Assembly (NCBI GenBank): GCA_900549135.1
Contig: URNI01000115.1
Location: 1-5,859, forward strand
From: an uncultured Collinsella sp.
GTDB taxonomy: Bacteria; Actinomycetota; Coriobacteriia; Coriobacteriales; Coriobacteriaceae
Length of the DNA: 5,859 nucleotides
Direction of reading: 5' to 3'
In this document: in pieces, positions 1-4,775 of the stretch
Layout of the letters: each line of letters starts with the position of its first letter
How positions within the stretch are numbered: position 1 is the stretch's first letter
Translations under genes and position numbers: made by a program
The notes under the pieces: generated by a model
The model's database searches: none
Seen by the model: only the letters and a program-made list of their open reading frames with translations
Told to the model about the DNA's origin: nothing

Positions 1-245
1 AGACCTTTACCGAGGAGCAGGTGCGCGCCGAGACCGCCCGCTGCCTGGGCTGCGGCGCCTCGATCGTCGACCCTAACAAGTGCATCGGCTGCGGCCTGTG
101 CACCACCAAGTGCGCGTTCGACGCCATCCATCTGGATCGCGACCGTCCCGAGTGCTCAACGATGGTCAAATACGAGCAAAAGCTCCCGAGCCTCGGCAAG
201 TATGCTTTAAAGCGCGCCATCAAGATTAAGTTCGGTCGCAAGTAG
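1..245 (+). CDS. C-terminal end of an FAD-dependent/4Fe-4S oxidoreductase (5' truncated by window edge)
   Basis: The reading frame is open from the window edge (first full codon at 3) to TAG at 243-245, so only about 80 C-terminal residues are visible. They contain a CxxC pair (CLGCG) and then a 4Fe-4S motif CIGCGLCTTKC followed by AFDAI. In the usual ferredoxin motif a proline follows the last cysteine; here it is alanine. The end is strongly basic (ALKRAIKIKFGRK). This combination resembles the ferredoxin-like tail of large FAD/NAD(P)-binding oxidoreductases of anaerobes, where the cluster passes electrons to or from the flavin. The flavin and NAD domains are not visible, so that assignment is from family resemblance. 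An internal GTG at 21 is not a credible start because the frame continues upstream and no ribosome site precedes it. hypA starts 33 nt downstream on the same strand, which suggests co-transcription and a redox or hydrogen-metabolism setting. Confidence 0.65.
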   Translation, partial: TFTEEQVRAETARCLGCGASIVDPNKCIGCGLCTTKCAFDAIHLDRDRPECSTMVKYEQKLPSLGKYALKRAIKIKFGRK

Positions 246-278
246 TAAGTAGTCATAACGGGAACGGCGGAGGAAAAA

Positions 279-707
279 GTGCACGAGCTCGGAATCGTCT
301 ATCACATCATTCGCGATGTCGAGAATGTGGCGCGCGCTCATGGCGTGCGTCGCGTTTCGAGCGTGACGTTGCTGCTGGGCGAGGTCTCGGGCGTCGTTCC
401 CGACTTGCTGCTCGACGCTTGGCGCTGGGCAGCAGATAAAAAGCCTATCGCGCAGGGCGCGGAGCTTATCGTGGAGTCCGTCGAGGCCGTGACACATTGC
501 GAGGCGTGTGGCTGCGACTACGCGACGGTCGAGCACGGCAAGACCTGTCCCCATTGCGGTAGCGGCGAGACATACCTGCTGCAGGGCCAGGAGGTCATGA
601 TCAAGCGGATCGAGACCCCCGACGAGGATCCGGCAGACGCTGCTCCTGACGGCCTCTCCGACGCCCCCGATGCCGTCGACGCCGCCAACCCACTCCACAT
701 CGTCTAG
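279..707 (+). CDS. hypA: Hydrogenase maturation nickel metallochaperone HypA
   Basis: HypA delivers nickel, together with HypB, to the large subunit of [NiFe]-hydrogenases in the cytoplasm. The protein (142 aa) begins M-H-E-L. His2 and Glu3 are the conserved N-terminal nickel-binding residues of the family. A zinc-finger domain has Cys74-x2-Cys77 and Cys90-x2-Cys93, plus an extra Cys79. The GTG start at 279 is supported by GGAGG at 269-273 with 5 nt spacing, and by the required MHE terminus directly after initiation. Typical HypA proteins are about 113-120 aa. This one carries an extra acidic, Ala/Asp/Pro-rich tail of about 30 residues after IKRIET, of unknown role. It lies 33 nt after the Fe-S oxidoreductase gene, probably in the same operon. 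No hypB or hydrogenase structural gene is in the window. A palindromic repeat begins 8 nt after the stop codon. Confidence 0.93.
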   Translation: MHELGIVYHIIRDVENVARAHGVRRVSSVTLLLGEVSGVVPDLLLDAWRWAADKKPIAQGAELIVESVEAVTHCEACGCDYATVEHGKTCPHCGSGETYLLQGQEVMIKRIETPDEDPADAAPDGLSDAPDAVDAANPLHIV

Positions 708-715
708 GATCCCCT

Positions 716-785
716 ATAAGTTGCGGTGAAATAGTTCCTAAATCCAGCCTTCTGGCTCTTAAACAAGAACTATTCCACCGCAACT
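716..785. repeat. 70-nt palindromic repeat, copy 1 (downstream of hypA)
   Basis: Arms 719-738 and 766-785 are inverted complements with two mismatches (C738/A766 and A729/C775). They enclose about 27 nt that holds a small inner hairpin (CCAG CCTT CTGG, 744-755). The element matches 4402-4471 in the same orientation and with the same length. The first 28 nt (716-743) and the last 19 nt (767-785) are identical between copies, while the centre differs at 11 of 17 positions. It begins 8 nt after the hypA stop. It could fold when transcribed and limit read-through or protect the 3' end, but no clear T-tract follows, so a canonical terminator is not supported. Confidence 0.9.
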
Positions 786-1033
786 ATTTTGAGTGGTTTC
801 ATAAATCATAAGTCACGAAAATAGTCAAGCCATGTCTGTTTAAACAAAATAGCGGCAGTACAAGCGCATTCGCGCTTGCCTAAAATCGATATTAATGAAC
901 AGCCTGCTTGTATCTGTAAAATGCATGGCTTGATGAGCGACGCCTTGTCGTGTAATGAGTCAAAAAGCAGTAACGTAATCAACTTGTAACAAACCTAGAC
1001 GTTTAAACAAATAATCCAACCTTTTGCGGATTT
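786..1033. other. AT-rich intergenic region between hypA and the PTS operon
   Basis: No credible gene is seen on either strand, and the region is markedly more AT-rich than the flanking coding DNA. It contains the nested inverted repeats at 825-933 (listed separately). GTTTAAACAAA, with a palindromic 8-bp core, occurs twice (838-848 and 1001-1011). The odd palindrome TTGTAACAA is at 984-992. TGTCGTGTA is at 946-954 and recurs at 1073-1081. These are candidate regulator sites for the PTS operon, but no protein family can be assigned to them from sequence alone. Confidence 0.5.
825..933. other. Nested inverted-repeat structure, possible structured RNA
   Basis: The outer arms TCAAGCCATG (825-834) and CATGGCTTGA (924-933) are perfect 10-bp complements. 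Inside them, CAGTACAAGC (856-865) pairs with 906-916 as 10 bp with one bulged T. A competing hairpin, CAAGCGC-ATTC-GCGCTTG (861-878), shares bases 861-865 with that inner helix, so the two inner pairings exclude each other. If the PTS promoter is the one near 1037, this element lies upstream of the PTS transcript. It would then belong to the hypA 3' region, be a separate small RNA, or act as DNA. No promoter or terminator specific to it is evident. Confidence 0.35.
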
Positions 1034-1066
1034 AGCTATAATTCCACAAACCAAACAGCTATACTC
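1034..1066 (+). promoter_or_regulatory. Candidate promoter region of the man PTS operon
   Basis: A consensus -10 box TATAAT is at 1037-1042 and a second -10-like TATACT at 1060-1065. Both sit inside a direct repeat AGCTATA (1034-1040 and 1057-1063, 23 bp apart). No good -35 hexamer is found at 16-18 nt upstream of either, so the strength may depend on an activator. Start sites near 1049 or 1072 would give a leader of about 40-65 nt. Confidence 0.4.
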
Positions 1067-1098
1067 CTTTTATGTCGTGTAGGAAATACGTAGACAAA

Positions 1099-1106
1099 AA
1101 GGAGGT
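1099..1106 (+). promoter_or_regulatory. Ribosome binding site deciding the manX start
   Basis: AAGGAGGT is a near-perfect anti-16S match. From its GGAGG core (1101-1105) to ATG at 1113 is 7 nt, which is optimal. The in-frame GTG at 1110 would be only 4 nt away, so ATG 1113 is chosen. Confidence 0.75.
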
Positions 1107-1112
1107 TATGTG

Positions 1113-2102
1113 ATGGTAAGTATTGTTCTTGCTAGCCACGGGGACTTGGCAGCTGGAATCAAGCAGACGGGCTCGATGGTCTTTGGCGATCAGCCGTCTG
1201 TTGCCGTGGTCTCGCTCGAGCCGAGCATGGGGCCCGACGACTTCCGTGCCAAGGTCGAGGAAGCAATCGCTTCCTTCGAAGACCAGGAGCAGGTGCTCTT
1301 CCTCGTTGATCTGTGGGGCGGCACGCCGTTCAACCAGATTAGCGGGCTCATCGAGGGCCACGATTCCTGGGCTATCGTCACCGGTGTCAACCTGCCTATG
1401 CTCATCGAGGCATATTCGCAGCGCTTTGACGCAAAGAACACTGCACATGCGATCGCAAAACATCTCGTGACTGAGGCTAAGGCTGGCGTGCGTGTCAAGC
1501 CCGAGTCTCTGGAGCCCGAGGAGAAGAAGCCGGCTGCGGCCGCCGCTGCTCCTGCAGGCGCCATCCCTCCGGGAACGGTCATCGGCGACGGGCACATCAA
1601 GATCGCCCACGTCCGTATCGACACCCGTCTGCTTCATGGTCAGGTGGCCACCACGTGGACCAAGCAGATCAACCCCAACCGCATCATCGTGGTTTCCGAC
1701 GGCGTTGCTCACGACGAGCTCCGCAAGACCATGATCGAGCAGGCTGCCCCTCCGGGAGTCCATGCCAACGTCGTGCCCATCAAGAAGATGGCCGAGGTCG
1801 TCAAGGACACGCGCTTTGGTGACACCAAGGCCATGCTGCTCTTTGAGAACCCGCAGGATCTGCTCAAGGCCATCGAGGCCGGTGTCGACATCAAGGAAGT
1901 CAACATCGGTTCCATGGCTCACTCCAAGGGCAAGGTCGTCGTCACCAACGCCGTCGCTATGGGCGATGACGACGTCAAGACTCTCGAGGCCCTCAAGGCC
2001 AAGGGCGTCAAGTTCGAGGTCCGCAAGGTTCCTTCGGATTCCTCCGAGGATCTCGACGCCATGTTGAAGAAAGCTAAGGCCGAACTGGCCGCTCAAGCAT
2101 AG
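1113..2102 (+). CDS. manX: PTS mannose-family EIIAB component
   Basis: This is the cytoplasmic two-domain phosphotransfer subunit of a mannose-class sugar PTS. It accepts phosphate from HPr on the IIA domain, passes it to the IIB domain and then to the incoming sugar. The protein is 329 aa. IIA covers about residues 1-125, with active-site His9 in LASHGD and the conserved LWGGTPFN at 67-74. A flexible Glu/Pro/Ala-rich linker runs from about 126 to 160. IIB covers about 161-329, with the phosphorylated His175 in RIDTRLLHGQV. Both histidines fall almost exactly where E. coli ManX has them (10 and 175). The two domains are fused, as in E. coli ManX and streptococcal ManL. It is first in an operon with IIC 18 nt downstream. 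The substrate is probably mannose, glucose or a related hexose or amino sugar; sequence alone does not decide this. GTG at 1110 is an alternative start that adds one residue. Confidence 0.95.
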   Translation: MVSIVLASHGDLAAGIKQTGSMVFGDQPSVAVVSLEPSMGPDDFRAKVEEAIASFEDQEQVLFLVDLWGGTPFNQISGLIEGHDSWAIVTGVNLPMLIEAYSQRFDAKNTAHAIAKHLVTEAKAGVRVKPESLEPEEKKPAAAAAAPAGAIPPGTVIGDGHIKIAHVRIDTRLLHGQVATTWTKQINPNRIIVVSDGVAHDELRKTMIEQAAPPGVHANVVPIKKMAEVVKDTRFGDTKAMLLFENPQDLLKAIEAGVDIKEVNIGSMAHSKGKVVVTNAVAMGDDDVKTLEALKAKGVKFEVRKVPSDSSEDLDAMLKKAKAELAAQA

Positions 2103-2120
2103 TAAAGGAGGGTCCGATAC

Positions 2121-2939
2121 ATGTCTGCAATCACTATTCTGCTTGTTGCGATTGTCGCGTTGCTTGCCGGTATGGAAGGCATTCTGGATGAGTTCCAGTT
2201 CCATCAGCCGCTCGTGGCATGCACGCTTATCGGTCTCGTAACCGGTCACCTTCAGGAGGGTATCCTCCTGGGCGGTTCGCTCCAGATGATGGCCCTTGGC
2301 TGGGCTAACGTCGGCGCCGCTGTCGCGCCTGACGCCGCTCTGGCCTCGGTCGCTTCTTCGATCATCATGGTGCTCGCCCTCAACGGTGGCGCCACCGATT
2401 CGGCCAAGGCCGTTACCACCGCTATCGCCGTCGCCGTCCCGCTGTCGGTCGCTGGTCTGTTCCTGACCATGATCTGCCGTACCATTGCTACCGCTATCGC
2501 TCACGCCATGGACGGTTGCGCCGAGAAGGGCGACTTCTCCGGCATCGAGCGCTGGCAGTATGCTGCCATCCTCATGCAGGGCCTTCGTATCGCCATCCCG
2601 GCAGTGCTTCTGTGCGTCATCCCGGCCGAGGCCGTTACCAACGCGCTTAACGCTATGCCCGACTGGCTGTCCGGCGGCATGGCTGTCGGCGGCGGCATGG
2701 TCGCTTCCGTCGGTTACGCCATGGTCATCAACATGATGGCCACCAAGGAGACCTGGCCGTTCTTCGTCCTCGGCTTTGTCCTTGCTGCCATCCCTCAGCT
2801 CACGCTGATCGCCCTTGGTCTCATCGGCATCTCCCTTGCCCTCATCTACCTTGGCCTTAAGGATCTGGCCAAGCAGGGTGGCGGCATGGGCGGTGGCTCC
2901 GGCGACCCGCTCGGCGACATTCTGAACGATTACGAGTAG
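2121..2939 (+). CDS. manY: PTS mannose-family EIIC membrane component
   Basis: One of the two integral membrane subunits that form the sugar channel, working with IID. The protein is 272 aa, close to the roughly 266 aa of E. coli ManY. It has hydrophobic segments throughout and the family signatures ILDEFQFHQP (residues 21-30) and LGWANVGAAVAPDAALAS (59-76). GYAMVINMM (198-206) is also highly typical. The C-terminus is hydrophilic and Gly-rich (KQGGGMGGGSGDPLGD), probably cytoplasmic. ATG at 2121 is preceded by AAAGGAGGG with about 9 nt spacing, and the manX stop is 18 nt upstream. Together with the IIAB and IID neighbours this gives a complete permease. In lactic acid bacteria the homologous IIC/IID pair serves as receptor for some class IIa bacteriocins and as an entry factor for phages; whether that applies here is unknown. 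Confidence 0.95.
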   Translation: MSAITILLVAIVALLAGMEGILDEFQFHQPLVACTLIGLVTGHLQEGILLGGSLQMMALGWANVGAAVAPDAALASVASSIIMVLALNGGATDSAKAVTTAIAVAVPLSVAGLFLTMICRTIATAIAHAMDGCAEKGDFSGIERWQYAAILMQGLRIAIPAVLLCVIPAEAVTNALNAMPDWLSGGMAVGGGMVASVGYAMVINMMATKETWPFFVLGFVLAAIPQLTLIALGLIGISLALIYLGLKDLAKQGGGMGGGSGDPLGDILNDYE

Positions 2940-2945
2940 GAGGGG
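2939..2945 (+). promoter_or_regulatory. Ribosome binding site deciding the manZ start
   Basis: GGAGGGG overlaps the last base of the manY stop codon. It is 10 nt before ATG 2956 and only 1 nt before the in-frame GTG 2947, which makes the GTG start implausible. The overlap suggests translational coupling of manZ to manY. Confidence 0.65.
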
Positions 2946-2955
2946 AGTGATACAT

Positions 2956-3876
2956 ATGGCAGAGAACAAGATTCAGCTCACCAAGGCTGACCGCAAGAAG
3001 GTTTGCTTCCGTCATCAGTTCCTTCAGGGCTCGTGGAACTACGAGCGTATGCAGAACGGCGGCTGGTGCTTCGCAATGATCCCTGCGATCAAGAAGCTCT
3101 ACACCAGCAAGGATGACCAGATTGCCGCTCTTAAGCGCCACCTGGAGTTCTATAACACCCACCCCTATGTTTCCGCCCCCGTCATTGGCGTTACCCTCGC
3201 CCTCGAGGAGGAGCGCGCCAACGGTGCTCCGATCGATGATGTCGCCATCCAGGGCGTCAAGGTCGGTATGATGGGCCCGCTCGCCGGCGTCGGTGACCCC
3301 GTCTTCTGGTTCACCCTTCGCCCGATTCTGGGCGCTCTGGGCGCTTCCCTGGCCATGTCCGGCAGCATCGTCGGTCCGCTGCTGTTCTTCTTCGCGTGGA
3401 ACATCATCCGTTACGCTTTCCTGTGGTACACGCAGGAGTTTGGCTACAAGGTCGGCTCCTCCATCGCCAAGGACCTCTCCGGTGGTCTGATGGGCAAGGT
3501 CACCGAGGGCGCTTCCATCCTGGGTATGTTCATCATCGGCGCCCTGGTCGAGCGCTGGGTGTCCATTTCCTTCACCCCGATCGTCTCCACGGTCAAGCAG
3601 TCTGCTGGCGCCTTTATCGACTGGGCTAGCCTGCCCTCCGGTTCCGAGGGTATCAAGGAAGCGCTGACGATGTACAACTCCGTCGGTGCTACCGCCCTTG
3701 ATCAGATGAAGGTCACCACGCTTCAGGCCAACCTCGATCAGCTCATCCCCGGCCTTGCCGCCGTGTGCCTGACCCTGCTGGTCTGCAAGCTCCTCAAGAA
3801 GAAGGTCAGCCCGATCGTCATCATCCTGGCTCTCTTCGCCGTCGGCATCATCGGTCGCTTCTGCGGCTTCATGTAA
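2956..3876 (+). CDS. manZ: PTS mannose-family EIID membrane component
   Basis: The IID subunit is found only in the mannose class of PTS permeases and forms the membrane channel with IIC. The protein is 306 aa, somewhat longer than E. coli ManZ (about 283). Family hallmarks are FLQGSWNYERMQ (residues 22-33), the NTHPY motif (67-71), GPLAGVGDP (107-115) and the aromatic-rich WNIIRYAFLWYTQEFGYK (148-165). The long soluble N-terminal half is followed by hydrophobic segments around 135-156, 184-200, 264-280 and 285-303. The region between about 205 and 262 is a hydrophilic stretch that probably accounts for the extra length. ATG 2956 is chosen over GTG 2947 because of ribosome-site spacing, and 16 nt separate it from the manY stop. 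It is the last gene before the operon's terminator. Confidence 0.95.
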   Translation: MAENKIQLTKADRKKVCFRHQFLQGSWNYERMQNGGWCFAMIPAIKKLYTSKDDQIAALKRHLEFYNTHPYVSAPVIGVTLALEEERANGAPIDDVAIQGVKVGMMGPLAGVGDPVFWFTLRPILGALGASLAMSGSIVGPLLFFFAWNIIRYAFLWYTQEFGYKVGSSIAKDLSGGLMGKVTEGASILGMFIIGALVERWVSISFTPIVSTVKQSAGAFIDWASLPSGSEGIKEALTMYNSVGATALDQMKVTTLQANLDQLIPGLAAVCLTLLVCKLLKKKVSPIVIILALFAVGIIGRFCGFM

Positions 3877-3932
3877 GCACGCTTCGGCTTAAGACCGAGA
3901 GTTGCTAGGTAAGGGCTTTTGAGCCATTGAAA

Positions 3933-3980
3933 CGGACCGCACCCGGTGGGTACACTGGATGCGGTCCGATTGTTTTATTT
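3933..3980 (+). terminator. Intrinsic terminator after manZ
   Basis: CGGACCGCA (3933-3941) pairs perfectly with TGCGGTCCG (3960-3968). The 18-nt loop can itself form a small ACCC/GGGT hairpin (3941-3951). A T-rich tail, ATTGTTTTATTT (3969-3980), follows. It sits 57 nt after the manZ stop and ends exactly at the ribosome site of the next gene, so it probably reduces rather than abolishes expression of that gene unless a separate promoter exists. Confidence 0.85.
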
Positions 3981-3996
3981 GGAGGGCGAGGCGCGC

Positions 3997-4395
3997 ATGG
4001 CGCAATCTCAGAACAGCACGGTCGATCTGGCAACGCCGGCAACCTGCCTGATGGGGCTTACCAGCCACGGTAACGTGATGGTGGGCAATAAGGCGTTTGA
4101 GTACTATAACGAGCGCAATCCCGAGGATTATATTCAAATCCCGTGGGACGAGGTCGACTATATTGCCGCCGAGGTTTTGCGCGGCACCAAGAAGATTACG
4201 CGTTTTGCCATCTTCACCAAGGACAACGGTCACTTTACGTTTTCGACGCGCGACGACAAAGAGACGCTTCGCGCGGTCCGCAAGTACGTCGACGAGGATA
4301 AGCTCGTGCGTTCGCCCGACTTTATCGATGTGACGGCCAAGGGCGCCAAGAGCATCCCCTCCGTTATCAAAAACCTCTTCCACAAAGGTAACTAG
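3997..4395 (+). CDS. manO: DUF956 / ManO-family protein linked to the mannose PTS
   Basis: A predicted cytoplasmic protein of 132 aa, recognised as DUF956 by overall pattern: N-terminal QSQNSTVDLATPATC, then GNVMVGNKAFEYYNERNPEDYIQIPWDEVDYIAAEV, FTKDNGHFTFSTRD, and a lysine-rich C-terminus. In lactobacilli and streptococci the family member ManO is encoded directly after the man PTS genes and is described as a putative regulator of that operon; its biochemical role is not settled. There are no membrane segments and no obvious helix-turn-helix. The conserved core of short strands ending in IQIPW resembles a small PH-like or beta-rich fold, which is inference. ATG 3997 is preferred because GGAGG lies at 3981-3985 (11 nt spacing). 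The in-frame GTG at 3946 falls inside the terminator loop and has no ribosome site. Expression probably depends on read-through past the manZ terminator or on an unseen promoter. Confidence 0.85.
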   Translation: MAQSQNSTVDLATPATCLMGLTSHGNVMVGNKAFEYYNERNPEDYIQIPWDEVDYIAAEVLRGTKKITRFAIFTKDNGHFTFSTRDDKETLRAVRKYVDEDKLVRSPDFIDVTAKGAKSIPSVIKNLFHKGN

Positions 4396-4401
4396 CTCCT
4401 C

Positions 4402-4471
4402 ATAAGTTGCGGTGAAATAGTTCCTAAATACGGCTTTAGATGCTTCAAACAGGAACTATTCCACCGCAACT
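4402..4471. repeat. 70-nt palindromic repeat, copy 2 (downstream of manO)
   Basis: Arms 4404-4425 and 4451-4472 are 22-bp inverted complements with a single mismatch (A4415/C4461). They enclose 25 nt that lacks the inner hairpin seen in copy 1. Identity to copy 1 (716-785) is 58 of 70 positions without gaps, and nearly all differences are in the loop. It starts 6 nt after the manO stop and ends about 60 nt before the tRNA gene. No target-site duplication is apparent and no T-tract follows the right arm. Confidence 0.9.
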
Positions 4472-4494
4472 TCGAAGTCTAGTCATGCGACGTA

Positions 4495-4520
4495 TTGCGA
4501 TGCAGTAAATCTGCTACACT
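4495..4520 (+). promoter_or_regulatory. Candidate promoter of tRNA-Arg
   Basis: TACACT (4515-4520), preceded by TGC as in an extended -10 element, lies 10 nt before the tRNA 5' end. A TTGCGA -35-like hexamer is at 4495-4500, but the 14-nt spacer is shorter than ideal, so the extended -10 may carry the activity. Confidence 0.4.
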
Positions 4521-4530
4521 AGTACAACAT

Positions 4531-4606
4531 GCCTCCGTAGCTCAGGGGATAGAGCACCGCTCTCCTAAAGCGGGTGTCGACGGTTCGAATCCGCCCGGGG
4601 GCACCA
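4531..4606 (+). tRNA. tRNA-Arg, anticodon CCT
   Basis: A full cloverleaf folds by hand. The acceptor GCCTCCG (4531-4537) pairs with CGGGGGC (4596-4602), including one T-G wobble. The D stem is GCTC/GAGC (4540-4543 and 4552-4555). The anticodon stem CCGCT/AGCGG (4557-4561 and 4569-4573) holds the loop CTCCTAA, with anticodon CCT at 4564-4566 reading AGG. The T loop is TTCGAAT (4584-4590). Discriminator A4603 and an encoded CCA (4604-4606) follow. The T stem GACGG/CCGCC has one A-C mismatch (A4580/C4594), which is unusual but does not break the fold. It decodes a rare arginine codon in GC-rich genomes. Confidence 0.95.
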
Positions 4607-4616
4607 GAGAAATATC

Positions 4617-4655
4617 GAGCCTGGTACCGCTACGGTGCCGGGCTCTTCTGGTTTA
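4617..4655 (+). terminator. Hairpin terminator after tRNA-Arg
   Basis: GAGCCTGGTACC (4617-4628) pairs with GGTGCCGGGCTC (4634-4645) as a 12-bp stem with two G-U wobbles and a 5-nt loop. The tail TTCTGGTTT is moderately T-rich. Bases ACCAGA at the tRNA 3' end (4603-4608) can also pair with TCTGGT (4647-4652), so the precursor tail may extend the stem around the CCA. Confidence 0.7.
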
Positions 4656-4681
4656 AGGCATGCCGGAGTATTCGCTGCTTC

Positions 4682-4723
4682 AGATAAAGAAAGCGCCCGC
4701 TTGCTGGGGAAGCAAGCGGGCGC
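4682..4723 (-). terminator. Intrinsic terminator of the PASTA kinase gene
   Basis: A perfect 13-bp GC-rich stem (4693-4705 with 4711-4723) encloses a 5-nt loop. On the minus strand it is followed by a T-rich run (complement of AGATAAAGAAA, 4682-4692). It lies about 53 nt beyond the minus-strand stop codon, the right position to end that transcript. With the tRNA terminator alongside, the two convergent transcripts are insulated. Confidence 0.9.
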
Positions 4724-4775
4724 CTGTGAGCGAATATGTTTGCGGCGAGAGCCGTGATGGGCGGTGGGGTGGCGA

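Noticed and set aside
207..698. Minus-strand ORF of 163 codons over hypA
   Set aside because: It is antisense to hypA with no ribosome site or recognisable domain.
716..785. CRISPR array made from the two palindromic repeats
   Set aside because: Only two copies about 3.7 kb apart with genes between them; there is no regular spacer pattern and no cas genes.
716..790. Copy 1 of the repeat as a standard intrinsic terminator of hypA
   Set aside because: The hairpin is long with a large loop and only a short ATTTT follows; copy 2 has no T-run at all.
1108..1113. ATG-TGA minimal ORF overlapping the manX start
   Set aside because: The ATG is only 2 nt from the ribosome site core, and such start-stop overlaps arise easily by chance.
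1059..2969. A 636-codon minus-strand open frame opposite manX and manY
   Set aside because: It lies antisense to two clearly recognised PTS genes, its translation is low-complexity and rich in Asp, His, Gly and Arg, and it matches no family I know. It is a shadow of GC-biased codon use.
3946..3996. GTG 3946 as an upstream start for the DUF956 gene
   Set aside because: It falls in the terminator loop with no ribosome site, and the added 17 residues are not part of the DUF956 pattern.
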